Source of the DNA: 2-01-FULL-49-22 sp964639445
GTDB taxonomy: Bacteria; Patescibacteriota; Saccharimonadia; Saccharimonadales; UBA10212
DNA length: 17,950 bases
Assembly (NCBI GenBank): GCA_964639445.1
Contig: CAZXDA010000011.1
Location: forward strand, 1-17,950
Direction: 5' to 3'
Shown piece after piece: positions 1-7,395 of the stretch. The notes under the pieces were generated by a model. That model worked only from the letters and a program-made list of their open reading frames with translations. It was not told where the DNA came from and ran no database searches. How positions within the stretch are numbered: position 1 is the stretch's first letter; every line of letters begins with the position of its first letter. Made by a program: the position numbers and the translations under genes.

Positions 1-13
1 GTATAAGCCAGCA

Positions 14-1327
14 CTATGGGGTGAGGCGGTTGATGTCGCGGGGGAAGAGGGTGGCTTCCTTGACGTTGTTTAGGCCGATGAGTTTTTCGGTTAGGCGCTC
101 CAGGCCCATGCCAAAGCCCCCCAGCGGCGGCATGCCGTAGCGAAAGGCTTGTAGGAAATATTTGAAACCCGGGTCATCCGGTGAAGCGCCAATTTTTTCT
201 TTAAGCTGTCTAACCAAAACGTCGTAGCGGTGCTCGCGCATGCTGCCCGTAGCGATTTCCACGCCGCGGAAGAGCAGGTCAAAACGCTCGGCAATTTCTG
301 GATTATCATCTTTGAGCTTGTGATAGAACTTGGCATCGGCCTTTGGCCAATCGGTCACAAATACTGCTTCGGAGCCAAAATTTTTAGTAGCGTATTCGCA
401 GATCCAGCGTTCCTCATTTGGTATCAGGTCTAGTTCCTTGGTGGTATCTTCGCCAGTGGCCTGAGTATATTTCTTGTGAATCTCGCTCATAGTCAGAGCT
501 GGAATTTTAGCGGTCAAAACAGGTTTTTGCGCATCCCACAATTTTAGTTCATTTTTGTATTTATCCCAGGCATCGGCTGCAACAGCATTTACCAAATTAC
601 TTAACAAGTCAAGTAATTCGGGGAAGGTGACAAAGCCCATTTCCATATCGATGGTTATAAACTCGGTCATGTGGCGCGTGGTGGCAGACGGTTCGGCGCG
701 GTACGTTGGGTTTATTTCAAAAACGCGCTCCCAAACACCCACCATAATCTCTTTATAAAATTGGGCACTTTGGGCCAGCGTGGCCTCTTTGCCAAAATAA
801 TCCAGTTTAAAGACCTCTGCCCCGCCTTCAGTGGCACCCGGCAATAGTTTGGGCGAGTTAAATTGGGTAAAGCCGTTCTCTAACAGAAAATTGCGGATAG
901 ACTCCTCGACCGCCGCCTGGATTTTAAATATGGCCTGCTCACGCAAGTTGCGCAGACCGATAACACGGTTATCAAAGAGCGTATCCAAATGCTCCGGCTC
1001 ATGGTTTAGCGGTTTGTCGATTTCGATTGGCGGCTCGTCGTATACCGGTACTTCAATAGTGATCTTTGGATCATGCACCTCTGCGCCGCCGGGCGCGCGC
1101 GGCTCTTTGACAACTTCACCCTTAACCGCCATCACTGTGCCAACCTGCATATTGTGCAGTTTTTTCAGCTCTTTTTTGTCCTGCACGACAACCTGAATTA
1201 GCCCGCCGCGATCACGCAGCAAAATAAAGTTAATGCCACCGATTAAACGTTTTTTGTGTAGCCAGCCGCGCAAATTAATTTTTTGACCAGTGTGCTTGGC
1301 CGCATCACGAGTTAACACTCTGTCCAT
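14..1327 (-). CDS. aspS: Aspartate--tRNA(Asp/Asn) ligase, archaeal-type, probably non-discriminating
   Basis: Class IIb aminoacyl-tRNA synthetase that charges tRNA-Asp with aspartate, and probably tRNA-Asn as well. The 437 residues match the short archaeal/eukaryal form; the common bacterial AspRS is about 590 residues with an inserted GAD domain that is absent here. An OB-fold anticodon-binding domain spans about residues 1-105, and the class II catalytic core fills the rest. Motif 2 is visible at R210-A-E-P and motif 3 at G403-GFGMGLER. His24 in the OB fold and Pro79 in the APGG loop are the pair linked to relaxed tRNA-Asp/tRNA-Asn recognition; discriminating archaeal enzymes have Trp and Lys there. 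The gene starts five bases after the CBS-domain gene, so the two are probably co-transcribed. A GAGG lies 13 bases before the ATG. The family call is certain; the specificity is inferred from the two residues. Confidence 0.96.
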   Translation of the reverse strand: MDRVLTRDAAKHTGQKINLRGWLHKKRLIGGINFILLRDRGGLIQVVVQDKKELKKLHNMQVGTVMAVKGEVVKEPRAPGGAEVHDPKITIEVPVYDEPPIEIDKPLNHEPEHLDTLFDNRVIGLRNLREQAIFKIQAAVEESIRNFLLENGFTQFNSPKLLPGATEGGAEVFKLDYFGKEATLAQSAQFYKEIMVGVWERVFEINPTYRAEPSATTRHMTEFITIDMEMGFVTFPELLDLLSNLVNAVAADAWDKYKNELKLWDAQKPVLTAKIPALTMSEIHKKYTQATGEDTTKELDLIPNEERWICEYATKNFGSEAVFVTDWPKADAKFYHKLKDDNPEIAERFDLLFRGVEIATGSMREHRYDVLVRQLKEKIGASPDDPGFKYFLQAFRYGMPPLGGFGMGLERLTEKLIGLNNVKEATLFPRDINRLTP

Positions 1328-1332
1328 CGGTG

Positions 1333-2298
1333 TTATTCTACCTCAACAGCTGGTTTTTGGCTAAAGATTTGGCCGAGCACATGCTCAGTAGTGAGTACGC
1401 CAACGATCTCATCAAAATCGTTTTTGACCACCAATAGGTTTTGATTGGATTGTAAAAATGTGTCGAGGGCTTCTGGCAGAGTTTGGGTTTCATCAATATA
1501 AGCGGCGCCCGACTGCATAATGTCACGGATGTGGCCGCCTTTTTCTAAATTATCCAGCAAGTCTTGAAGATGGAGCGTGCCGACGACTTGTGGATCGCCG
1601 GTCTTAACAATTTCTTTGACCACCGCAAAGCGCGATTGTCCCGTTTGATGCAGTTCGTCCATGACCATGGGACCGATCGAATCGCTGGCAGCCACCCATT
1701 TAACTTTACGCTTTGGCAGCATAACATCCACCACCGTTTTTTCAGCAAAACCAAGCACACCAATGGCGTTTTGCAAATCTTCTTCTGATAGGCGGCTGTC
1801 GCTTTGGCGAGCTTGGGCCTTTAAGAACTCTATTAAATCCTCTTTCTCATAAAGCCGCGGCTGGATATGTGTCTTCGACGTGGGTGCTAACCGTATAAGA
1901 ACCGGCTGTAAAGAAGAAACAATTAGTGAAACAAGCGACGAGAGCATGGACGTCAGCCAAAATAACCAGCCGTCTGTTGTAGTGAGCGGTCGGCTAGCCC
2001 ATGTCAGCCAAACGATAATTACCGCCGCTAAAAGCCCCAGCCACCATCTGGCATTAAATAGAATTAGAATCGAAAAAGCGGCGCTTAAGCCTCCTATTAA
2101 CCATAAAAATAGTTGGGCAGAGGCTTCATGAGCCGCCAGTTTGTAAAGACGAGCAGCTTTTTTGTCTTTTTGGCTGCGGGCGCGGCGCCTTAGCTCTTTA
2201 GCCGGCACGCCGCGCAATGTCTTCTCAAGCAAAAGACTAGCTAAGAAAATGAGCGCTAAAATGACTGCTGCTGCTACTTTCACTCTTTTATCGTACAT
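1333..2298 (-). CDS. CNNM/CorC-like membrane protein with CBS pair
   Basis: About 321 residues. Hydrophobic segments lie near residues 8-25, 62-82, 84-102 and 112-132. A cytoplasmic tandem CBS domain follows: CBS1 about 188-255, beginning with the V-x-D-V-M-L-P pattern typical of this family, and CBS2 about 258-315. CNNM/CorC (DUF21-CBS) proteins are membrane proteins tied to magnesium and divalent-cation homeostasis, and their CBS pair binds adenine nucleotides. The membrane part resembles DUF21 only loosely, and no CorC_HlyC C-terminal domain follows CBS2, so this is a short version. The start is uncertain: TTG at 2301 and ATG at 2298 are adjacent and in frame, I prefer the ATG, and no convincing Shine-Dalgarno site precedes either. 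aspS follows after five bases. The CBS pair is well supported; the transport role is inferred from the family. Confidence 0.8.
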   Translation of the reverse strand: MYDKRVKVAAAVILALIFLASLLLEKTLRGVPAKELRRRARSQKDKKAARLYKLAAHEASAQLFLWLIGGLSAAFSILILFNARWWLGLLAAVIIVWLTWASRPLTTTDGWLFWLTSMLSSLVSLIVSSLQPVLIRLAPTSKTHIQPRLYEKEDLIEFLKAQARQSDSRLSEEDLQNAIGVLGFAEKTVVDVMLPKRKVKWVAASDSIGPMVMDELHQTGQSRFAVVKEIVKTGDPQVVGTLHLQDLLDNLEKGGHIRDIMQSGAAYIDETQTLPEALDTFLQSNQNLLVVKNDFDEIVGVLTTEHVLGQIFSQKPAVEVE

Positions 2299-2321
2299 CA
2301 AATTAAGTTGTCAGAGCGAGG

Positions 2322-2338
2322 TAGCAAGCGATTTGCTA
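2322..2338. promoter_or_regulatory. Inverted repeat in divergent promoter region
   Basis: TAGCAA-gcgat-TTGCTA is a perfect inverted repeat with 6-bp arms and a 5-bp spacer. It sits in the roughly 60-bp region between the divergent CBS-domain gene and the DsbA/VKOR cluster. It overlaps a TGC-TATGTT extended -10-like sequence on the plus strand. It could be a regulator-binding site, but a repeat this short could occur by chance. Confidence 0.3.
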
Positions 2339-2347
2339 TGTTATGAT

Positions 2348-2353
2348 TTTAAT
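2348..2353 (+). promoter_or_regulatory. -10-like hexamer of a probable leaderless promoter
   Basis: TTTAAT (5 of 6 matches to TATAAT) ends six bases before the ATG at 2360. No Shine-Dalgarno site is present. Transcription starting about seven bases downstream of the hexamer would begin at or next to the start codon. The TATGTT/TATGAT sequences at 2337-2347 are alternatives. Confidence 0.35.
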
Positions 2354-2359
2354 TGAATT

Positions 2360-2956
2360 ATGAACAGTAAGTGGTTTGTTGGTATTTTAGCTGCGTTGAT
2401 AATTGCTGTCGGTGTGATTGTAGCTACTCGGCCATCCACGCCACCAGAAGAGAAAAAGGGTAGTTTATCAAGCCTGCGCACTACGCCCGCGCCGTGGCCG
2501 GCAGAAAATGAGCATCTTAGAGAAAGATTGTTGGCCAGCAACTTACCGCTCCTTAATGTAGAAGGCACTGCCCTACACATCCACCAACACCTAGACATTT
2601 ATATTCACGGCCAGCCCGTAACCATACCGGCTGATACCGGATATAGCAATACAATTTCTCCGATCCATACGCATGATGCTTCCGGCGTAATCCACGTGGA
2701 GTCACCCGACCCCAACGCTCAATACAGCCTGCAGCAATGCTTTAATGTCTGGGGCGTGAAATTCACTAACAGTCAAATCGGCAGCTATACCAATGACTCC
2801 ATTAACGAGCTGAGCGTCTATAGTAACGGGCAGTTGGTTAAAGACCCAATCAACCTAAAGTTAGTTAACCATCAAGAGATCGCAGTGATTTACGGTTCTG
2901 AACAAGAAAAACCAACGGCCATTCCTAAAACGTATGATTTCCCTAAAGATCTTTGA
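2360..2956 (+). CDS. Membrane-anchored His-rich extracytoplasmic protein, unknown function
   Basis: 198 residues. An N-terminal anchor or uncleaved signal (about 5-22) precedes a Pro-rich linker and an exported domain. The domain has two conserved-looking histidine clusters, H73-x-H75-x-H77 with H83, and H103-T-H105-D106 with H112 and E114, plus a single Cys127. The HxHxH...HTHD...HxE pattern looks like a metal-binding site, possibly for copper or zinc; this is inference. I recall related secreted proteins of unknown function in other bacteria but cannot name a family. It is the first gene of a plus-strand cluster and lies 13 bp before a DsbA-like gene and a VKOR gene, which suggests a role in exported-protein redox or metal handling. 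The ATG at 2360 lacks an SD and follows a -10-like hexamer. Confidence 0.8.
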   Translation: MNSKWFVGILAALIIAVGVIVATRPSTPPEEKKGSLSSLRTTPAPWPAENEHLRERLLASNLPLLNVEGTALHIHQHLDIYIHGQPVTIPADTGYSNTISPIHTHDASGVIHVESPDPNAQYSLQQCFNVWGVKFTNSQIGSYTNDSINELSVYSNGQLVKDPINLKLVNHQEIAVIYGSEQEKPTAIPKTYDFPKDL

Positions 2957-2969
2957 CTAAGGAGAAATT

Positions 2970-3632
2970 ATGAATAAACGTTTTCTGGCGATCCTGGCGG
3001 GGATAGTCATTATATTTATCGTCGTCGTTGCCATCACCCAAGGCTCAAATAACAACCAACAATCAACTACCCCAAAAAATAACCGGCCGACTTCCCATAT
3101 CGAAGGCCAGGGCAAAACCAATGTCACATTAATGGAGTATGGCGATTACCAGTGCTCGGCTTGTAAAGTATTTGAACCGGTAGTCAGACAAGTTTATGAA
3201 CGCTTTTCGCAAGATATTTATTTTCAATTTCGTAATCTGCCGCTGTCCATCCACCAAAATGCCTACAGTGCCGCCCGCGCCGCCGAAGCCGCCGGTCTGC
3301 AAAACAAGTATTGGCAGATGCACGATAAGCTCTACGATAACCAAGACTCATGGGCCAACGCCAATGATGCGCTCAGTATCTTTAAAGCCTACGCCGCAGA
3401 ATTAGGGCTTAATACCAATCAATTCGGTAGTGACTATGCCAGCAGCCGCGTCAACGACGCCACCCAAGCCGACATGGCCGCCTTTAACAAGACCGGCCAG
3501 CAAATGACCACCCCTACTTTTTTCCTTGACGGTAAATACATTAATAATAGTGACTTGATGAATAACGGACTTCCCAGCGTCGATAAATTTGCTTCTGTTG
3601 TTAACAATGAAATCGCCAAGCACAAACAATAA
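2970..3632 (+). CDS. DsbA-like membrane-anchored thiol-disulfide oxidoreductase
   Basis: 220 residues of the DsbA/thioredoxin_4 family, which introduce or isomerise disulfides in exported proteins. A TM anchor at about 5-22 is followed by a polar linker and a thioredoxin fold. The active site is C62-S-A-C65 in the context YGDYQCSAC. The cis-proline loop is T181-P182, and a helical insertion lies between them as in DsbA. The start is set by a clear SD (AAGGAGA, 2959-2965) five bases before the ATG. It lies between the His-rich protein and a VKOR homologue that overlaps its 3' end. VKOR is the usual reoxidation partner of DsbA in actinobacteria, cyanobacteria and other lineages lacking DsbB, so the pair probably forms a complete oxidative folding pathway at the outer face of the membrane. 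Confidence 0.93.
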   Translation: MNKRFLAILAGIVIIFIVVVAITQGSNNNQQSTTPKNNRPTSHIEGQGKTNVTLMEYGDYQCSACKVFEPVVRQVYERFSQDIYFQFRNLPLSIHQNAYSAARAAEAAGLQNKYWQMHDKLYDNQDSWANANDALSIFKAYAAELGLNTNQFGSDYASSRVNDATQADMAAFNKTGQQMTTPTFFLDGKYINNSDLMNNGLPSVDKFASVVNNEIAKHKQ

Positions 3633-4212
3633 GTATGGTTTGCCCTGGCTGCTGCTAATCGGCGGCGGCATTGCAGTGATTGCCTCGATAGCTCTGGCGG
3701 TCGAAGTGTTTGCCCGCCTTAAAAATCCAGCTTACGTGCCAGTTTGCAATTTAAACCCCATCTTAAGTTGTGTGAGCGTGGCCGGCAGCAGCCAAGCAGA
3801 AGCCTTTGGTTTTCCTAATTACTATCTGGGCATTGCGGGCTATGCGGCATTAGCCGCTCTGGGAGCCGCCCTGCTAGCTGGTGCCAAGTTTAAAAAGTGG
3901 CTGTGGCTGAGCATTGAAGCCAGTTTGGCCTTTGCGACCATTTTTATCCACTGGCTAATATTTGAAGCGCTCTATCGCATTGGCGCGTTGTGTATTTTTT
4001 GTATGATCGTTTGGTCCGTAACCATTCCTTTATTTTGGTACACCACACTTTATGTTTTAGACGCCGGCTTTATAAAAACTCATCCTAAGCTGAAAGGTGC
4101 AGTGGCGTTTGCCAAGCGTTACCATGGCGAGATACTGCTGCTTTGGTTTCTAATAATCATAGTTTTGATACTTAAGCGTTTTTGGTACTACTGGAGTTCT
4201 CTGCTACCATAG
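3607..4212 (+). CDS. Vitamin K epoxide reductase (VKOR) family protein
   Basis: About 201 residues from the ATG at 3607. A TTG six codons earlier (3589) is possible but has no support. VKOR homologues are membrane quinone reductases that reoxidise DsbA-like proteins, the functional equivalent of DsbB. The loop cysteine pair C47/C55 lies in CNLNPILSC, a family Ser and an FGFPNYYLG segment follow, and the active-site motif is C129-I-F-C132 near the fourth helix. Hydrophobic segments lie near 12-36, 70-92, 98-120, 124-150 and 175-195. The gene overlaps the dsbA-like gene by 26 bp with no SD, which suggests translational coupling. Confidence 0.92.
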   Translation: MKSPSTNNKYGLPWLLLIGGGIAVIASIALAVEVFARLKNPAYVPVCNLNPILSCVSVAGSSQAEAFGFPNYYLGIAGYAALAALGAALLAGAKFKKWLWLSIEASLAFATIFIHWLIFEALYRIGALCIFCMIVWSVTIPLFWYTTLYVLDAGFIKTHPKLKGAVAFAKRYHGEILLLWFLIIIVLILKRFWYYWSSLLP

Positions 4213-4222
4213 TTCTAAAGGC

Positions 4223-4228
4223 TAAAAT
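4223..4228 (+). promoter_or_regulatory. -10-like hexamer before the NRAMP-family gene
   Basis: TAAAAT ends six bases before the ATG at 4235, the same arrangement as at several other starts in the window. A separate leaderless transcript for the transporter pair is possible. The surrounding A-rich sequence makes a chance match plausible. Confidence 0.3.
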
Positions 4229-4234
4229 TAAAAA

Positions 4235-5608
4235 ATGAGCCGAGACAAAGATTTAATTGAGAAAATCGTGGCTGCGCCGGCGACAGCGCTTGATACTACC
4301 ATTACTACCACCGAACACGTAGCCCACGCTCTGCCTCAAACTCAACCGATTAAAAGAACTAGGCAGTACTGGAATGTTTTAGGCCCTGGGCTGACAACTG
4401 GCGCTTCTGATGATGACCCCTCAGGAATTGCGACTTATTCGCAAGCCGGTGCGCAATATGGCTTTGGGCTGCTTTGGTTATCTACCTTTACTTTCCCGCT
4501 GATGGCCATTGTGCAGGAGATGTGTGCCCGCATTGGCATTGTTACCGGCCGCGGCTTGGCTGGTAACATCCGGGCTCATTTTTCTAAAAAGGTGCTTTAT
4601 ATCTGCACCTTGCTACTTTTTGCCGCCAATGCTTTTAATATTGGAGCAGACCTTGGCGCTATGGCTAAGGGCATTCAGCTGCTTAAGCCAGAGGTCAACT
4701 TTAGCCTGGCGGTAGTTGGTTTTGCGCTTCTAAGCCTGGTTTTGCAAATTTATCTGCCTTATGCCCGCTACGCCCGTTATCTGAAGTGGCTGGCTTTAAT
4801 TCTGCTTACGTATGTAGCCTCTGCCCTGCTAGCTCACCTTAACTGGAATACGATTTTACACCAGGCCTTTATACCTTCGATCCATTGGTCAAAAGACCAA
4901 CTGATTATCATTACCGCTATTTTAGGTACCACCATCTCGCCCTATTTATTCTTTTGGCAAACATCGCAAGAGGTAGAAAATAAAATGCTGGCAGGCAAAG
5001 TTGTATCTGCTAATACCCATCCTGCCGCCCGAAGGGAAATTCATAACATGCGCCTGGATGTCTGGAGCGGCATGCTGCTATCTAATATTGTGATGTTCTT
5101 TATCATTGCCGCGGCGGGCGCCATTTTATTCCCAGCCGGCATCACCCAGATCCACACTGCCGCTGACGCCGCCGAAGCCCTGAGACCACTAGCCGGCGAT
5201 GCCACTTATTGGCTATTTTCGCTTGGCATAATCGGCACCGGCCTGCTGGCTATTCCGGTGCTGGCCGGCTCATCTAGCTACGCTGTCAGCGAGAGCTTTC
5301 GCTGGCGCGGCGGTCTATCATCAAAACTAAAGCAAGCCCACGCTTTTTACGGTATTTTGATATTTTCGGTTTTAATCGGCCTAGCTATTAACTTTGTTGG
5401 CATCGATCCCATTAAAGCCTTAATCTATTCGGCCGTAGCCAATGGCGTAGTGGCGCCGGTGGTTTTAGCTTTAATTGTCATTATTAGCAGCAACCAAAAA
5501 ATTATGGGCGAGTGGACAAATAGGCGCTTAACTGCTTGGATAGGCTGGGGCGTAACAGGTTTAATGGCCGTGGCTGGCGGAGCAGCCATTTTCTCACTAT
5601 TTACTTAG
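4235..5608 (+). CDS. NRAMP (SLC11)-family divalent cation transporter, non-canonical binding site
   Basis: 457 residues with about 11 hydrophobic segments after a polar N-terminus of about 45 residues. Members move divalent metals across the membrane, usually with protons. The family signature in TM1 is present as G-A-S-D59-D-D61-P62-S-G-I in place of the classical DPGN. In TM6 the classical MPH metal-coordinating motif is replaced by T232-T-I-S235-P236-Y, so the thioether ligand that favours Mn/Fe is missing. Substitutions of this type are known in NRAMP-related groups, including proposed magnesium transporters (NRMT), so the substrate should not be assumed to be manganese. The next gene, a cation/proton antiporter, starts one base after this stop, so the two are almost certainly co-transcribed. 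Confidence 0.88.
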   Translation: MSRDKDLIEKIVAAPATALDTTITTTEHVAHALPQTQPIKRTRQYWNVLGPGLTTGASDDDPSGIATYSQAGAQYGFGLLWLSTFTFPLMAIVQEMCARIGIVTGRGLAGNIRAHFSKKVLYICTLLLFAANAFNIGADLGAMAKGIQLLKPEVNFSLAVVGFALLSLVLQIYLPYARYARYLKWLALILLTYVASALLAHLNWNTILHQAFIPSIHWSKDQLIIITAILGTTISPYLFFWQTSQEVENKMLAGKVVSANTHPAARREIHNMRLDVWSGMLLSNIVMFFIIAAAGAILFPAGITQIHTAADAAEALRPLAGDATYWLFSLGIIGTGLLAIPVLAGSSSYAVSESFRWRGGLSSKLKQAHAFYGILIFSVLIGLAINFVGIDPIKALIYSAVANGVVAPVVLALIVIISSNQKIMGEWTNRRLTAWIGWGVTGLMAVAGGAAIFSLFT

Positions 5609-5609
5609 C

Positions 5610-7379
5610 ATGGAAGACATCTTTTCCGGGCTGGCCTTAATAATCGTCATTGGCACGCTTGTTTCTCTTTTGATGAGACATCTGCGCCAGCCGTTGATGA
5701 TTGGCTACATTTTAACCGGCATTATTGTGGGCCCGGCGGTGTTTCATGTGCTTAATTCGCCACGCTCGCTGACAGTTTTTGGCGACATTGGCATTGCCCT
5801 GCTCTTGTTTATTATCGGCCTGGGCATGAACCCCCGAGTGGTCCGTGAAGTCGGGCGCGCATCAGTTATTGTAACCACCAGCCAAATGATAATTACTGCC
5901 ACTATTGGTTGGTTTGTGCTGGTAGCGCTTGGCTTAGATCAACGTGCGGCTTTATTTATAGCTATCGGGTTAACGGTTAACAGCACTATTGTGGCCCTTA
6001 AATTGTTGAGCGATAAAAAAGAATTGTCGCGCCTTTATGGCAAGCTAACTATCGGCGCCTCGCTGGCAGAAGACATTATTGCCGCCATCCTGCTGCTGTT
6101 TGTGGCCTCTGCCCATGACGGACAATGGTTAACATTTGGACCGCTTTTTGACCTGCTATTCAAAGGTATTTTAATCGGCGCGGTAATGTATTTTGTAACT
6201 CACGACCTACTGCCCAGGGCCCAAAAGCTAATTGCCTCAGATCAGGAGCTGCTGTTTTTATTTGCTATTGCCTGGGGGTTGGGCAGCGCCGCGCTGTTTG
6301 CCAAAGCCGGCTTTTCGCTGGAAGTCGGCGCACTAACTGCCGGCGTCTTTTTAGCATCTTGGCCTTATGCCCAAGAGATTGCCTCCCGCCTTAGACCTTT
6401 GCGCGACTTTTTCATAATCGTCTTTTTTATAGCCTTGGGGAGCGAACTCACTCTTACCAACTTTGGTGATATGCTTTGGCCTATATTAGCCGCCACGTTC
6501 ATAGTAGTGGCTATTAAGCCACTGGTAATCATGACCGTGCTTGGAATCCTTGGTTATACAAAACGCACCAGTTTCAAAACCTCAACTACTCTGACGCAAG
6601 TCAGTGAATTTTCGATAATTTTTGTAATCTTAGCTGCTCAGAAAGGGCTCATTAGCCAGCAGATTGTGGTGATGCTGACGTTTATTGCCCTTATTTCCAT
6701 CACCATATCCACATACCTGGTTACGTTTAGTGACCAATTATTCTCGACACTCGAAAAGTATTTGGACTTGTTTGAGCGGCGTAAAGCCCACGACGAGCAG
6801 ATGATGCGCGAACAAAACGACTTTATTCTCTTTGGCTACCACAAGGGCGGGCACGAGTTCGTAAAAGTCTTTGAAAAAATGAAGAGACCTTTCGTGGTTA
6901 TAGACTATGACCCCGAAGTCATAGATACTTTGGAAAGAGCGCATATTAATCACCTATATGGAGATGTAACTGACCTAGAACTGCTGGAAGAAGCCGGCGT
7001 GCCACATGCTAAACTCATTGTCTCGACCACCGGCGACATCCAAATTAATTCGTTTCTGCTTAATTATCTGCGCAAGCACAATTCTCAAGCTGTCAACATC
7101 CTGCAGGCCGACAGCCCTAAAGATGCCGCCCGCCTTTACCGCCGCGGCGCCAGCTACGTAATTTTGCCGCATGCCATAGGCTCCGAAAAAATCAGCGCCT
7201 TTGTGCGCCGCTCGCGCCTGGATAAAGAGGAATTTAAAAAAATTCGCGAAGAGCACCTCAAGTATCTAGAGAAAGAATTTGGCGCCCTGGGAGAAGTTAA
7301 AGCCGAAGAAACTGCGCCGCCCAAGCTGGGCGAAACAATCATCAAAAACGTCGCCAAACTGACAAAAGCAAAAGCTTAA
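5610..7379 (+). CDS. CPA2-family cation:proton antiporter with C-terminal RCK/TrkA-N domain
   Basis: 589 residues, as expected for Kef/YbaL-like proteins. An antiporter membrane domain of about 12 helices spans residues 1-385, with an acidic A-E154-D155 pair in the ion-binding region and RQPLMIGYILTGIIVGP near the N-terminus. A linker leads to an RCK-N domain at about 403-520, which gates transport in response to nucleotide or thiol ligands. The dinucleotide loop reads G409-Y-H-K-G-G414 instead of GxGxxG, so the second glycine is His411; the acidic end of strand 2 (VVIDYD) is kept. No RCK-C domain follows. It starts one base after the NRAMP gene stop. The last codons and the TAA lie inside a 36-bp palindrome shared with the convergent gene. 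The transported ion (K+ or Na+) is unknown. Confidence 0.9.
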   Translation: MEDIFSGLALIIVIGTLVSLLMRHLRQPLMIGYILTGIIVGPAVFHVLNSPRSLTVFGDIGIALLLFIIGLGMNPRVVREVGRASVIVTTSQMIITATIGWFVLVALGLDQRAALFIAIGLTVNSTIVALKLLSDKKELSRLYGKLTIGASLAEDIIAAILLLFVASAHDGQWLTFGPLFDLLFKGILIGAVMYFVTHDLLPRAQKLIASDQELLFLFAIAWGLGSAALFAKAGFSLEVGALTAGVFLASWPYAQEIASRLRPLRDFFIIVFFIALGSELTLTNFGDMLWPILAATFIVVAIKPLVIMTVLGILGYTKRTSFKTSTTLTQVSEFSIIFVILAAQKGLISQQIVVMLTFIALISITISTYLVTFSDQLFSTLEKYLDLFERRKAHDEQMMREQNDFILFGYHKGGHEFVKVFEKMKRPFVVIDYDPEVIDTLERAHINHLYGDVTDLELLEEAGVPHAKLIVSTTGDIQINSFLLNYLRKHNSQAVNILQADSPKDAARLYRRGASYVILPHAIGSEKISAFVRRSRLDKEEFKKIREEHLKYLEKEFGALGEVKAEETAPPKLGETIIKNVAKLTKAKA

Positions 7380-7395
7380 GCTTTTGCTTTTGTCA
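7360..7395. terminator. Perfect 36-bp palindrome at convergent gene ends, probable bidirectional terminator
   Basis: TGACAAAAGCAAAAGCTT is followed directly by its exact reverse complement. The element holds the TAA of the antiporter gene (7377-7379) and the TGA of the convergent 492-aa gene (7393-7395). As RNA it gives A-rich 5' arms and U-rich 3' arms on both strands, which suits a bidirectional intrinsic terminator. It is weaker than a GC-stem/U-tract terminator. Confidence 0.65.

Noticed and set aside
831..1196. 121-aa plus-strand ORF inside aspS
   Set aside because: It is antisense to a gene with full class II synthetase motifs; no SD and no recognisable domain.
6975..7256. 93-aa minus-strand ORF within the antiporter RCK region
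   Set aside because: Antisense shadow of a well-supported domain; no initiation signals.
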